Positions 26,004-34,282 of a stretch of DNA of 64,000 bases are shown in pieces (the stretch's first letter is position 1; each line of letters opens with the position of its first letter). The translations under genes and the position numbers were made by a program. The notes beneath the pieces were generated by a model that was not told the origin of the DNA, ran no database searches, and saw only the letters and a program-made list of their open reading frames with translations. Source of the DNA: Pseudomonas putida (GTDB taxonomy: Bacteria; Pseudomonadota; Gammaproteobacteria; Pseudomonadales; Pseudomonadaceae); assembly GCF_003228315.1 (NCBI RefSeq), contig NZ_CP029693.1, positions 5,800,501-5,864,500 of the forward strand, given 5' to 3'.

Positions 26004-26925
26004 GATGTTGCACACCGGCCAGGTCATCATCGACCTGGTCATGGCGGTCGATCAGTTGCCACAAGCCGGCGGCGATGTGCTGGCGCAATCGGCCAGCTTC
26101 GAGGCCGGCGGCGGCTTCAATGTGATGGCTGCCGCTGCGCGCAATGGGTTGCCGGTGGTTTACCTGGGGCGCCACGGTACCGGGCGTTTCGGTGACCTGG
26201 CCCGTGAGGCGATGGCGGTCGAAGGCATTCGCATCGGCATTGCAAATCGCGCCGAGCGGGATACCGGATTGTGCGTGGCGATCACTGACGCTTCCGCCGA
26301 ACGCAGTTTCGTTTCCTACATCGGCGCCGAAGGCGATCTGACGGTCGAGGACCTGGCCGGTGTGACCGTCGAGGCCGGCGATTATGTGTATGTCAGCGGC
26401 TACAGCTTGCTGCTGGCAGGGAAGGGGCAAGCACTGGTGGATTGGGTGTGCGCTTTGCCGGCCGAGGTCAAGGTGGTGTTCGATCCGGGCCCGCTGGTGA
26501 ATTCGCCTGACGCGCCGCTGATGCAGGCCTTGCTGGCGCGCATCGATCTGTGGACCAGCAACAGCGTCGAGGCGCTGCGGTTTACCGGCGCGTCGGATAT
26601 CGCCCAGGCGCTGGATCGACTGGCCGGGCATCTGCCAGCCAGTGTCCTGATGGTGGTGCGGGATGGACCGCAAGGGTGCTGGATCAATCAGAGTGGCGAG
26701 CGCCGGCATGTGCCGGGGTTCAAGGTTGATGCGGTGGACAGCAACGGCGCGGGCGATGCCCATGCCGGGGTGTTCGTGGCGGGGCTGGCGCAGGGGTTGT
26801 CGGCGTTCGATGCGGCGCGGCGGGCCAATGCGGCGGCGGCATTGGCGGTGACCCGGTGGGGGCCGGCGACAGCTCCCGGGACTGCTGAAGTCGATGCGTT
26901 GATCAGGCAGACTTTCGGCGCCTGA
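25996..26925 (+). CDS. PfkB/ribokinase-family kinase, YegV-like
   Basis: A 309-residue sugar/nucleoside kinase. The N-terminal GQVIIDLVM, the glycine pair in FEAGGGFNVMAAAARNG, and the catalytic NGAGDAHAG with base Asp254 are present. It overlaps the permease by 8 bases. With the regulator, glycohydrolase and permease it reproduces the E. coli yegTUVW gene set; the likely chemistry is phosphorylation of an imported nucleoside or the freed sugar. Confidence 0.83.
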   Translation: MPKMLHTGQVIIDLVMAVDQLPQAGGDVLAQSASFEAGGGFNVMAAAARNGLPVVYLGRHGTGRFGDLAREAMAVEGIRIGIANRAERDTGLCVAITDASAERSFVSYIGAEGDLTVEDLAGVTVEAGDYVYVSGYSLLLAGKGQALVDWVCALPAEVKVVFDPGPLVNSPDAPLMQALLARIDLWTSNSVEALRFTGASDIAQALDRLAGHLPASVLMVVRDGPQGCWINQSGERRHVPGFKVDAVDSNGAGDAHAGVFVAGLAQGLSAFDAARRANAAAALAVTRWGPATAPGTAEVDALIRQTFGA

Positions 26926-26933
26926 TCTATCGC

Positions 26934-27010
26934 CATCGCGAGCAGGCTCGCTCCTACAGGGAATCTGTGAACGACACAAATCCCCTGTGGGAGCGAGCCT
27001 GCTCGCGATG
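26934..27010. repeat. REP inverted pair
   Basis: REP arms at 26934-26959 and 26983-27010 with a short spacer; the second arm carries CTGTGGGAGCGAG. It lies between the kinase gene and a convergent small gene. Confidence 0.88.
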
Positions 27011-27034
27011 GCGTCTTAAAACTCAACACATCAA

Positions 27035-27289
27035 TCAAACATCCAGCTTGCGCGCCGCCTCGACACCAGCAGCGCTAAGCTTGATCGGCAAGTTAAGCGA
27101 GTGCTCGCCGTCTTCGTTGCACCGCACATGGCCGTGCTGGATCAATCCGCGTTCCTGCAGTGTGGCGAGGGTGCTGGCCACGACTTTCTCCCCCCGGTAA
27201 TTGTCCAGGACCTCCTTGCCCAGACCGTTGGGGTGGGCGTGCAGCAGGCGGGTCAGGACTTCTTTCTCCAGGTTTTTATCGACGTTCAT
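27035..27289 (-). CDS. Small winged-helix-like hypothetical protein
   Basis: An 84-residue soluble protein. Its layout (EKEVLTRLLHAHPNGLG, then ASTLATLQERGLIQHG, then LSAAGVEAARKL) resembles a winged helix: a helix, a turn, a recognition helix and a C-terminal LSAAG strand as in MarR/PadR-like proteins. Start ATG 27289 has GAGGT 6 bases upstream. Whether it binds DNA is not shown by the sequence. Same direction as the next two genes but with gaps. Confidence 0.6.
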   Translation of the reverse strand: MNVDKNLEKEVLTRLLHAHPNGLGKEVLDNYRGEKVVASTLATLQERGLIQHGHVRCNEDGEHSLNLPIKLSAAGVEAARKLDV

Positions 27290-27332
27290 GCTTACCTCTA
27301 CATGGCGATGGAAGGATTGGCGGTGAAGGTTG

Positions 27333-27671
27333 TTACTGACTCACGCCCCCTTCAGAGCCCGAGCCACCGGTGGTGGTTTTCGAGCCCATGCCGGAGCCTG
27401 AGTTGTCGGGTGTGCGGGTGTCCGGCAGGTTGAGCCCGCCCTGGCGGCCCGCATCGTTGCCCTGGGTCCGTGGATCGGTGCCGGTGGACGGCGGCAGGCT
27501 GTTGTCGATCCCGGTGCCGTCGGTATTAATGCCGGGGGCACTCTGGATGGCGGGAGCTCTGGGGCCTTCGACCGGGTTGGTCGGGCCGGTGCCGGAGGCG
27601 GTGGTCGCCGCGAGGGCAAGCGGGGATAGCAGGACGGCGAAGGCGAGTGCGGTCAGTCGGGACGTGATCAT
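27333..27671 (-). CDS. Small secreted Gly/Thr/Pro/Ser-rich protein
   Basis: A 112-residue protein with a clear Sec signal peptide (residues 1-21, ending PLALAA). The mature part is low complexity, rich in Gly, Thr, Pro, Ser and Asn, with no cysteine and almost no large hydrophobics, so it is probably disordered in the periplasm or outside. The site GGAG precedes ATG 27671. I recognise no family. The composition makes the opposite strand read open too, but only this strand has a signal peptide and ribosome-binding site. Confidence 0.6.
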   Translation of the reverse strand: MITSRLTALAFAVLLSPLALAATTASGTGPTNPVEGPRAPAIQSAPGINTDGTGIDNSLPPSTGTDPRTQGNDAGRQGGLNLPDTRTPDNSGSGMGSKTTTGGSGSEGGVSQ

Positions 27672-27755
27672 GGTGGAATCTCCATTGATTTAGAGTCCTT
27701 ACCTGACGTTGGTCCGCCCTCGCTTCGAATTGGTGCCTGATGAACGACGAACGGT

Positions 27756-28961
27756 TCAGGCCTGCTGCAGTGCCCGGTCCGTGGCCAGGCGACGCCAGAT
27801 CAGGCGACCCACGGTGATCAGCCAGTTGAGGGCTGCGACCGTCAGTACCGTCAACAGCAGGGTTGCCATGCCGTGCTCGACGATGATTTTCCCGGCCAGC
27901 AGTGGGAAGCCGAACACGCCGATGAAGTACGACAAGCTGAACAGCAACAACGATTGCGCGGTGGTGCCATTGGGCGCTTCGTTGGCGGCCAGGCCGTTGA
28001 TCACCGAGTACGTCAGCCCGTAACCGACCCCGAGCATCACCGCCGCGAGCACGTAGCTCAAGCCGTCGTCGACCACAAAGCCGAACATCAGGATCGAGCC
28101 CATCATCAACCCAGACAGCAGGCACGACGCGCGTAGCGGATCGCGCTTGACCACGAACCCGGCGATCAGCATGCGGCTGCTGATCGCGGCGCTCATGAAT
28201 CCGAGGAAGAACAGCGAGTAGTCCAGCGAGCGGGCGGCGGCGTAGCTGGTCTGGAAACTCGACAGGCCGCCGAACACGCAACCACCGAGGCCGACCATGA
28301 TGATCGGCAATACCGCTCGCGACGACAGCACCTGAGCCGCCGCCTGCCAGGAAATTCGCGACACGGCCGTCGATTGCACCGCGGCATTCTTGAGGTGGCG
28401 ATCCAGTCGCCAGAACAGCAACACGCCAATCAGGCTGGCCAGTGCCGCGAGATAAAACGCGGCCGTCACCGGATAACCCAAAGCGCTGGCGGCGCGACCC
28501 AGCAGCGGCCCGCTGCCGATCCCGGTCATCATGCTGCCCGAGAGCAAGGCAAAGTATTTGGCCCGTTGCGCCGGTGTAACCACGCTGGCCACGATGATCG
28601 GCCCGAGGGTGTAGAACACGCCCCAGCCGAGTCCCAAAAGCAGGCCGAAAAACAGCAGCAGATTGCCGAAACCGGGTGTCATCGCGAAGCCCAGGCTGGC
28701 GGCCACCAGCAAGAGGCCGAACAGCGCCACGGAACGGGCCGCGCCGAGCAGGTCGGACAGGTGACCAGAAGCGATCACGGCGGCGAAGGTACTGAGCATC
28801 GCCGCCGAAATCACAGTGCCGGCATCGTGCTCGTTACCGCCGCGCGAGCCGATCAGCAACGACAGCAGAAAGGTCGATCCGTAGGACAGCGACAGCAGGT
28901 AACTGGCCAGGCAAAACAGGCCGAATAACTTGCCGGAAACGGGGGGGGTTGCGGTAGACAT
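27756..28961 (-). CDS. MFS transporter
   Basis: A 401-residue major facilitator protein with 12 predicted membrane helices. The loop between helices 2 and 3 reads GHLSDLLGAARSV, a variant of the MFS signature. ATG 28961 follows AAGGAACCGCTTC; the upstream in-frame ATG at 28997 adds a basic stretch before the ribosome-binding site and is rejected. The substrate is unknown; the shape suggests a drug or metabolite efflux pump. Confidence 0.8.
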   Translation of the reverse strand: MSTATPPVSGKLFGLFCLASYLLSLSYGSTFLLSLLIGSRGGNEHDAGTVISAAMLSTFAAVIASGHLSDLLGAARSVALFGLLLVAASLGFAMTPGFGNLLLFFGLLLGLGWGVFYTLGPIIVASVVTPAQRAKYFALLSGSMMTGIGSGPLLGRAASALGYPVTAAFYLAALASLIGVLLFWRLDRHLKNAAVQSTAVSRISWQAAAQVLSSRAVLPIIMVGLGGCVFGGLSSFQTSYAAARSLDYSLFFLGFMSAAISSRMLIAGFVVKRDPLRASCLLSGLMMGSILMFGFVVDDGLSYVLAAVMLGVGYGLTYSVINGLAANEAPNGTTAQSLLLFSLSYFIGVFGFPLLAGKIIVEHGMATLLLTVLTVAALNWLITVGRLIWRRLATDRALQQA

Positions 28962-29075
28962 GAAGCGGTTCCTTGACCTGAAAAATGCGCAGGGCATCTA
29001 TCTACCATGTATCGCGTCAATGTTAGGTCCGAGGTTCATGATTTCAGGATCAGTCACCACCGGAGTAAACACCCC

Positions 29076-29176
29076 CTGTAGGAGCGAGCCTGCTCGCGAT
29101 GGTGGTCCAGACAACGCATGCATCCAGACGCCCAGCGTCATCGTTAACGACCATCGCGAGCATGCTCGCTCCTACA
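29076..29176. repeat. REP inverted pair between divergent genes
   Basis: REP arms at 29076-29101 and 29152-29176 (second arm with GCATGCTCGC). The spacer contains CATCGTTAACGACCATCGCG, inverted relative to the spacer at 24.4 kb. It lies in a divergent promoter region, unusual for this family, which is mostly downstream of genes. Confidence 0.88.
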
Positions 29177-29237
29177 CTCGCCACAGGTCGTGCGCCGACT
29201 TAGTATGGCGTTTTCCATTTTCAGACAAGGCACGTCC

Positions 29238-29720
29238 ATGACGATCGAAATCCGCCCGGCGACTCCCAGCGATGCTCCGCAAATTCTCGCGTTCATCACT
29301 GAACTGGCCGACTACGAACGTGCCCGCCATGAAGTCATCGCCAGCGTTGCCGACATCGAGCGCAGCCTGTTCAGCGAAGGCGCCACCGCCCACGGCCTGA
29401 TCTGCCTGCGCGACGGCGTGGCCATCGGTTTCGCCGTGTTCTTCTTCAGCTACTCCACCTGGCTGGGCAGCAACTGCCTGTACCTCGAAGACCTCTACAT
29501 CACCCCTGAACAACGCGGCGGCGGAGCGGGCAAGACCCTGCTGCGGCATCTGGCGAAAATCGCCTGTGCCAACGACTGCGGGCGCTTCGAGTGGAGCGTG
29601 CTGGAGTGGAACACCCCGGCCATCGACTTCTACAAATCCCTGGGCGCGCAGCCGCAGGAGGAGTGGGTGCGCTATCGCATGGATGGCAAGGTGCTGCGCG
29701 AGTTCGCTGAAGGTCATTGA
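29238..29720 (+). CDS. GNAT-family N-acetyltransferase
   Basis: A 160-residue GNAT enzyme. The acetyl-CoA site motif A is LYLEDLYITPEQRGGGAGKTLL (positions about 86-107), with the C-terminal WNTPAIDFYKSLGA motif B. The overall pattern (ATPSDAPQILAFITELADYE) resembles spermidine/diamine acetyltransferases and thialysine acetyltransferase, so an amine or amino-acid substrate is likely. ATG 29238 is chosen because the family N-terminus MTIEIRPAT starts there. Confidence 0.85.
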   Translation: MTIEIRPATPSDAPQILAFITELADYERARHEVIASVADIERSLFSEGATAHGLICLRDGVAIGFAVFFFSYSTWLGSNCLYLEDLYITPEQRGGGAGKTLLRHLAKIACANDCGRFEWSVLEWNTPAIDFYKSLGAQPQEEWVRYRMDGKVLREFAEGH

Positions 29721-29729
29721 TTAACCTTT

Positions 29730-29809
29730 AAAAGATCGCAGCCCTGCGGCAGCTCCTACAGAGGAACGCATTCCACATGTAGGACCTGCCGCAGGCTGCG
29801 ATCTTTTTT
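29730..29809. terminator. Palindromic repeat/terminator, second copy of the family at 2084
   Basis: Arms AAAAGATCGCAGCCCTGCGG... (29730-29760) and its near-complement (29778-29809) end in a T-run. It follows the GNAT gene and lies 7 bases before the dgoK operator, so it insulates the dgo promoter from upstream transcription. Confidence 0.75.
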
Positions 29810-29815
29810 GCCTTT

Positions 29816-29875
29816 ATCCCAAAATATGGGATGTATATTTATATATTGAGATTTTTATCCGTCCGGGTTTATAGT
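29816..29875 (+). promoter_or_regulatory. Operator-promoter cassette of the dgo operon, copy 2
   Basis: Operator ATCCCAAAATATGGGAT at 29816-29832, -35 TTGAGA at 29846-29851, an 18-base spacer, and -10 TATAGT at 29870-29875. The ATG of dgoK follows about 40 bases later. The arrangement duplicates 18473-18532. The palindrome lies just upstream of the -35, so the bound protein could be an activator or a repressor. Confidence 0.75.
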
Positions 29876-29914
29876 CCGCCTCACTCACTGCCAAAAACCA
29901 GAACAGGTGAAGCG

Positions 29915-30907
29915 ATGCAGGCGCAATTGATCGCGCTCGATTGGGGGACAACCTCATTACGTGCTTACAAACTCGCCGAAGGCGGCCAGGTGCTCGAACA
30001 GCGTTCGCTGTCTTCGGGGATCATGCAGTTGCCCAAGGCGCCGCGAATCATCAAGGGCCTGGAATGCGCCGATGGTTTTGAATTGGCGTTCGATGAGGCC
30101 TGCGGAGATTGGCTTGATGCCCAGCCGGATCTGCCGGTGATCGCCTGCGGCATGGTAGGCAGCGCCCAGGGCTGGCGCGAAGCGGCCTACCGCGATACCC
30201 CGGCGAACGTCGCCACTCTCGGCACCTCATTGCAAACCGTGCGCAGCCTGCGCGGGGTCGATGTGCACATCGTGCCCGGAGTGATCCAGCGCTCGCGTCT
30301 GCCCAACGTCATGCGCGGCGAAGAAACCCAGGTCCTCGGTGTGCTGCAAACCTTGTCGCACGAGGCCGGCGCCGATCTGTTGATCGGCCTGCCGGGCAGC
30401 CATTCGAAGTGGGTGGAAGTGGTCGATGGTTGCATCGCTCACTTCGATACCTTCATGACCGGCGAAGTCTTCGCCGTGCTCAGTGAACACAGCATTCTGG
30501 GGCGCACCCAGCAGCGCGGCGGCTCGTTCGACGGCGAGGCCTTCGATCGTGGCGTGCAGGTGGCGCTATCGCAGGAGGGCGAGATCGGCGTGCTCTCGAC
30601 CCTGTTCAGCGCCCGCAGCCTGGGATTGACCGGCGAACTCAGTGGCGCCGCGCAAACCGATTACCTGTCCGGCCTGCTGATTGGCCACGAACTGTCGGCG
30701 CTGGCCAACGTGCAGCGCCGCCGACGCAACAGCGTGCACCTGCCATCGATCATTCTCATCGGCAACGCCCAACTGTGCAGCCGCTATAGCCGTGCACTGG
30801 ATGCCTGCGGTTTTGCCCGGGTGACCCTGGCCGAGCAGGCCACCGAGCGTGGCCTGTGGCAGCTGGCGGTCGCCGCCGGGCTGATCGCCGCCACCTCTTC
30901 CCGTTAA
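29915..30907 (+). CDS. dgoK: 2-dehydro-3-deoxygalactonokinase
   Basis: A 330-residue kinase phosphorylating 2-keto-3-deoxygalactonate with ATP. The N-terminal LIALDWGTTSLRAY is the phosphate-binding strand of the ASKHA-like fold; GLPGSHSKWVEV and DTFMTGEVFAVLSEHSILG are typical DgoK blocks. ATG 29915 follows ACAGGTGAAGCG; the open frame upstream reads through the promoter. It is 19 bases from dgoA and first in the operon dgoK-dgoA-dgoD. Confidence 0.92.
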   Translation: MQAQLIALDWGTTSLRAYKLAEGGQVLEQRSLSSGIMQLPKAPRIIKGLECADGFELAFDEACGDWLDAQPDLPVIACGMVGSAQGWREAAYRDTPANVATLGTSLQTVRSLRGVDVHIVPGVIQRSRLPNVMRGEETQVLGVLQTLSHEAGADLLIGLPGSHSKWVEVVDGCIAHFDTFMTGEVFAVLSEHSILGRTQQRGGSFDGEAFDRGVQVALSQEGEIGVLSTLFSARSLGLTGELSGAAQTDYLSGLLIGHELSALANVQRRRRNSVHLPSIILIGNAQLCSRYSRALDACGFARVTLAEQATERGLWQLAVAAGLIAATSSR

Positions 30908-30926
30908 CCCTGACTGGAGCCCTGAC

Positions 30927-31547
30927 ATGCTCAAGCAAGCACTGGCGCAAAACGGTCTGATCGCCATCCTGCGCGGCCTGCGCCCGCAAGAGGCCGCCTC
31001 CATCGGCGAAGTCCTGTACGCCGCCGGATTTCGCGTCATCGAAGTGCCGCTCAATTCCCCTGAGCCCTACGACAGCATCCGCATCCTGCGCGATACCTTG
31101 CCCGCCGATTGCCTGATCGGCGCGGGCACGGTGCTGACGCCGGAGCAGGTCGAGCAGGTGAAGGCGGCGGGCGGTCAGGTGATCGTCATGCCGCACTGCG
31201 ATCCCAAGGTATTGCGTGCGGCGAAAGCGGCGGGCTTGTCGCTGTCGCCAGGTGTCGCCACGCCCACCGAGGCGTTCGCGGCACTGGCCGAAGGCGCGGA
31301 CATCCTGAAGATGTTCCCGGCCGAACAGATGGGCCCGGCCGTTGCCAAGGCCTGGCTGGCGGTACTGCCGACGGGAACGATCCTGGCCCCGGTCGGCGGC
31401 ATCACCCCGGACAACATGCAGGTGTTCATCGACGCGGGCGTCAAGGGCTTCGGCCTCGGTTCCGGCCTGTTCAAGCCGGGCATGACCCCTGAGCAAGTGG
31501 CGGCCAATGCCAAGGCCTACGTCGCTGCCTGGAAGGCCCTTCGCTAA
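30927..31547 (+). CDS. dgoA: 2-dehydro-3-deoxy-6-phosphogalactonate aldolase
   Basis: A 206-residue class I aldolase of the KDPG/KDPGal type, splitting the DgoK product into pyruvate and D-glyceraldehyde 3-phosphate. The Schiff-base lysine is Lys128 in ADILKMFP, with Glu39 in RVIEVPLNSP as general acid/base. GLIAILRGLRP at the N-terminus favours the phosphogalactonate enzyme over the KDPG (Eda) enzyme. GGAG lies upstream of ATG 30927. Confidence 0.92.
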   Translation: MLKQALAQNGLIAILRGLRPQEAASIGEVLYAAGFRVIEVPLNSPEPYDSIRILRDTLPADCLIGAGTVLTPEQVEQVKAAGGQVIVMPHCDPKVLRAAKAAGLSLSPGVATPTEAFAALAEGADILKMFPAEQMGPAVAKAWLAVLPTGTILAPVGGITPDNMQVFIDAGVKGFGLGSGLFKPGMTPEQVAANAKAYVAAWKALR

Positions 31548-31594
31548 GACTTTTTGGCGCTGCGAGCGCTGCATCCAATAAGAGAGACCGACAA

Positions 31595-32743
31595 ATGAAA
31601 ATCACCAAACTGACCACGTTCATCGTTCCGCCGCGCTGGTGCTTCCTCAAGGTCGAAACCGACGAAGGCGTTACCGGCTGGGGTGAACCCGTGGTCGAAG
31701 GCCGCGCCCACACCGTTGCCGCCGCCGTCGAGGAATTGTCCGACTACCTGATCGGCAAAGACCCACGCAACATCGAAGACATCTGGACCGTGCTCTACCG
31801 TGGCGGCTTCTATCGCGGCGGTGCAATCCACATGAGCGCCCTGGCGGGTATCGACCAGGCCCTGTGGGACATCAAGGGCAAGGCGCTGGGTGTGTCGGTC
31901 AGCGATCTGCTGGGCGGCCAGGTGCGGGACAAGATTCGCGTGTATTCGTGGATCGGCGGCGACCGTCCGGCCGACACCGCGCGGGCGGCGAAAGAAGCGG
32001 TCAGCCGTGGTTTCACTGCAGTGAAAATGAATGGCACCGAAGAACTGCAGTTCCTCGACACCTTCGAAAAAGTCGACCTGGCCCTGGCCAACGTCGCCGC
32101 CGTGCGTGACGCGGTGGGGCCGAACGTCGGCATTGGCGTGGACTTCCATGGCCGGGTGCACAAGCCCATGGCCAAGGTGCTGATGAAGGAACTCGACCCG
32201 TACAAACTGATGTTCATCGAAGAGCCGGTGCTCAGCGAAAACTACGAAGCGCTCAAGGAGCTGGCGCCGCTGACCAGCACGCCGATCGCGCTCGGTGAGC
32301 GCCTGTTCTCGCGCTGGGATTTCAAGCGCGTGCTCAGCGAAGGCTACGTCGACATCATCCAGCCCGATGCCTCCCACGCCGGCGGCATCACCGAAACCCG
32401 CAAGATCGCCAACATGGCCGAAGCCTACGACGTGGCGCTGGCCCTGCATTGCCCGCTGGGCCCGATTGCCCTGGCGGCGTGCCTGCAACTGGACGCGGCC
32501 TGCTACAACGCGTTCATCCAGGAGCAGAGCCTGGGCATTCACTACAACGAGAGCAACGACCTGCTCGACTACGTCAAAGATCCACGGGTGTTCGATTACG
32601 ACAAGGGCTTCGTGAAAATCCCGAACGGCCCAGGCCTGGGCATCGAGATCAACGAGGAATACGTGATCGAACGCGCCGCCGTCGGCCACCGCTGGCGCAA
32701 CCCGATCTGGCGCCATGCCGATGGCAGTTTTGCCGAGTGGTGA
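31595..32743 (+). CDS. dgoD: D-galactonate dehydratase
   Basis: A 382-residue enolase-superfamily enzyme dehydrating galactonate to 2-keto-3-deoxygalactonate. Magnesium ligands Asp183, Glu209 and Glu235 and catalytic His185 and His285 fall at exactly the E. coli DgoD numbering (VDFHGR, FIEEPV, LGERLF, ALHCPLGP). This excludes most other sugar-acid dehydratases of the family. It starts 47 bases after dgoA. Confidence 0.94.
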   Translation: MKITKLTTFIVPPRWCFLKVETDEGVTGWGEPVVEGRAHTVAAAVEELSDYLIGKDPRNIEDIWTVLYRGGFYRGGAIHMSALAGIDQALWDIKGKALGVSVSDLLGGQVRDKIRVYSWIGGDRPADTARAAKEAVSRGFTAVKMNGTEELQFLDTFEKVDLALANVAAVRDAVGPNVGIGVDFHGRVHKPMAKVLMKELDPYKLMFIEEPVLSENYEALKELAPLTSTPIALGERLFSRWDFKRVLSEGYVDIIQPDASHAGGITETRKIANMAEAYDVALALHCPLGPIALAACLQLDAACYNAFIQEQSLGIHYNESNDLLDYVKDPRVFDYDKGFVKIPNGPGLGIEINEEYVIERAAVGHRWRNPIWRHADGSFAEW

Positions 32744-32768
32744 GTGCTCCCTGACCCACCACCGCCAC

Positions 32769-32856
32769 CTGTAGGAGCGAGCCTGCTCGCGATGGTCTAT
32801 CAGTCAACGACATGTTGAATGACACACCGCTATCGCGAGCAGGCTCGCTCCTACAA
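32769..32856. repeat. REP inverted pair between dgoD and the MFS gene
   Basis: REP arms at 32769-32793 and 32831-32856. The spacer (TCAGTCAACGACATGTTGAATGAC) is related, inverted, to those at 35.5, 37.0 and 48.6 kb. It may end or stabilise the dgoKAD message. Confidence 0.88.
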
Positions 32857-32911
32857 GGGGGCTGCGCAACGTTTCAATCCGACCTCAATAAACATAACAA
32901 GAGGCACCCCC

Positions 32912-34222
32912 ATGCAACCGCAAACCCTCACCGGGCAGGCGTCGTTGGTGACGCCCAGTCGCAAGCGTTTTTTCATCATGGTCCTGCTGTTCATCACCGT
33001 GGTGATCAACTACCTGGACCGCAGCAACCTGTCGATTGCCGCTCCCGCGCTGACCAGCGACCTGGGCATCGACCCGATTCACGTCGGCCTGATCTTCTCC
33101 GCCTTCGGCTGGACCTACGCCGCCATGCAGATTCCCGGTGGCTGGCTGGTGGACCGGGTGCCGCCGCGCATCCTGTACACCGTGGCGCTGCTGCTGTGGT
33201 CGATTGCCACGGTGATGCTCGGCTTCGCCGCCAGTTTCATCGCGCTGTTCGTGCTGCGCATGGCGGTCGGTGCCCTGGAAGCGCCGGCCTACCCGATCAA
33301 CAGTCGCGTGGTCACCACCTGGTTCCCCGAGCGTGAACGCGCCACGGCCATCGGTTTCTACACCTCCGGGCAGTTTGTCGGCCTGGCGTTCCTGACGCCG
33401 GTGCTGGCCTGGCTGCAACATGAATTCGGCTGGCACATGGTGTTCGTCACCACCGGGGCCGTGGGCATTCTGTGGGCGGTGATCTGGTACTCGGTGTATC
33501 GCGAACCCCGGGATTTCAAGGGCGCCAACGATGCCGAAATCGAGCTGATCCGCGAGGGCGGCGGTCTGGTGGACATCCAGTCCGAGCAGGCGAAAGTCAA
33601 AGCCAAATTCAGCTGGACCGACCTCGGTATTGTCCTGACCAAGCGCAAACTCTGGGGCATCTACCTCGGTCAGTTCTGCCTCAACTCGACGCTGTGGTTT
33701 TTCCTGACCTGGTTCCCGACCTACCTGGTGAAATATCGCGGCATGGACTTCATCAAGTCCGGGCTGCTGGCATCGCTGCCGTTTCTCGCCGCCTTCGTCG
33801 GCGTGCTGTGCTCGGGGTTCTTCTCCGACTTCCTGATCCGTCGCGGCTGCACCGTCGGGTTCGCCCGCAAGTTGCCGATCATCAGCGGCCTGCTGATTTC
33901 CACGTCGATCATCGGCGCCAACTTCGTGGAGTCGACACCGCTGGTGATTGCCTTCCTCGCGCTAGCCTTTTTCGGCAACGGCCTGGCGTCGATCACCTGG
34001 TCGCTGGTGTCGACCCTGGCGCCGGCGCGTCTGCTGGGGCTGACCGGTGGGGTGTTCAACTTCATCGGCAACCTGTCGGCCATCGCCACGCCGATTGTCA
34101 TCGGCTTCCTGGCCACCGGGGATTCCTTCGCGCCGGCGATCACCTATATCTCGGTTCTGGCATTGATCGGTGCGCTTTCCTACATCTTGCTGGTGGGCAA
34201 GGTCGAGCGGATCAAGTTGTAG
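32912..34222 (+). CDS. MFS anion:cation symporter, probable galactonate transporter (DgoT-like)
   Basis: A 436-residue permease of the ACS family with 12 helices. Family marks are NYLDRSNLSIAAPAL in helix 1, then FGWTYAAMQIPGGWLVDR, and the central TWFPTYLVKYRG. Placement after dgoKAD suggests galactonate uptake as by E. coli DgoT; glucarate/galactarate transporters of the same family cannot be excluded. ATG 32912 follows AACAAGAGGC. Confidence 0.85.
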   Translation: MQPQTLTGQASLVTPSRKRFFIMVLLFITVVINYLDRSNLSIAAPALTSDLGIDPIHVGLIFSAFGWTYAAMQIPGGWLVDRVPPRILYTVALLLWSIATVMLGFAASFIALFVLRMAVGALEAPAYPINSRVVTTWFPERERATAIGFYTSGQFVGLAFLTPVLAWLQHEFGWHMVFVTTGAVGILWAVIWYSVYREPRDFKGANDAEIELIREGGGLVDIQSEQAKVKAKFSWTDLGIVLTKRKLWGIYLGQFCLNSTLWFFLTWFPTYLVKYRGMDFIKSGLLASLPFLAAFVGVLCSGFFSDFLIRRGCTVGFARKLPIISGLLISTSIIGANFVESTPLVIAFLALAFFGNGLASITWSLVSTLAPARLLGLTGGVFNFIGNLSAIATPIVIGFLATGDSFAPAITYISVLALIGALSYILLVGKVERIKL

Positions 34223-34282
34223 TCGTGGCACGCGGGCGACCATAATGCCGCCCGTTCACTCGCTCAACGGTAAAGGCTGGAT

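Noticed and set aside
24543..26042. 499-codon minus-strand frame
   Set aside because: Antisense to the NCS1 permease; His/Gln/Asp-rich shadow translation.
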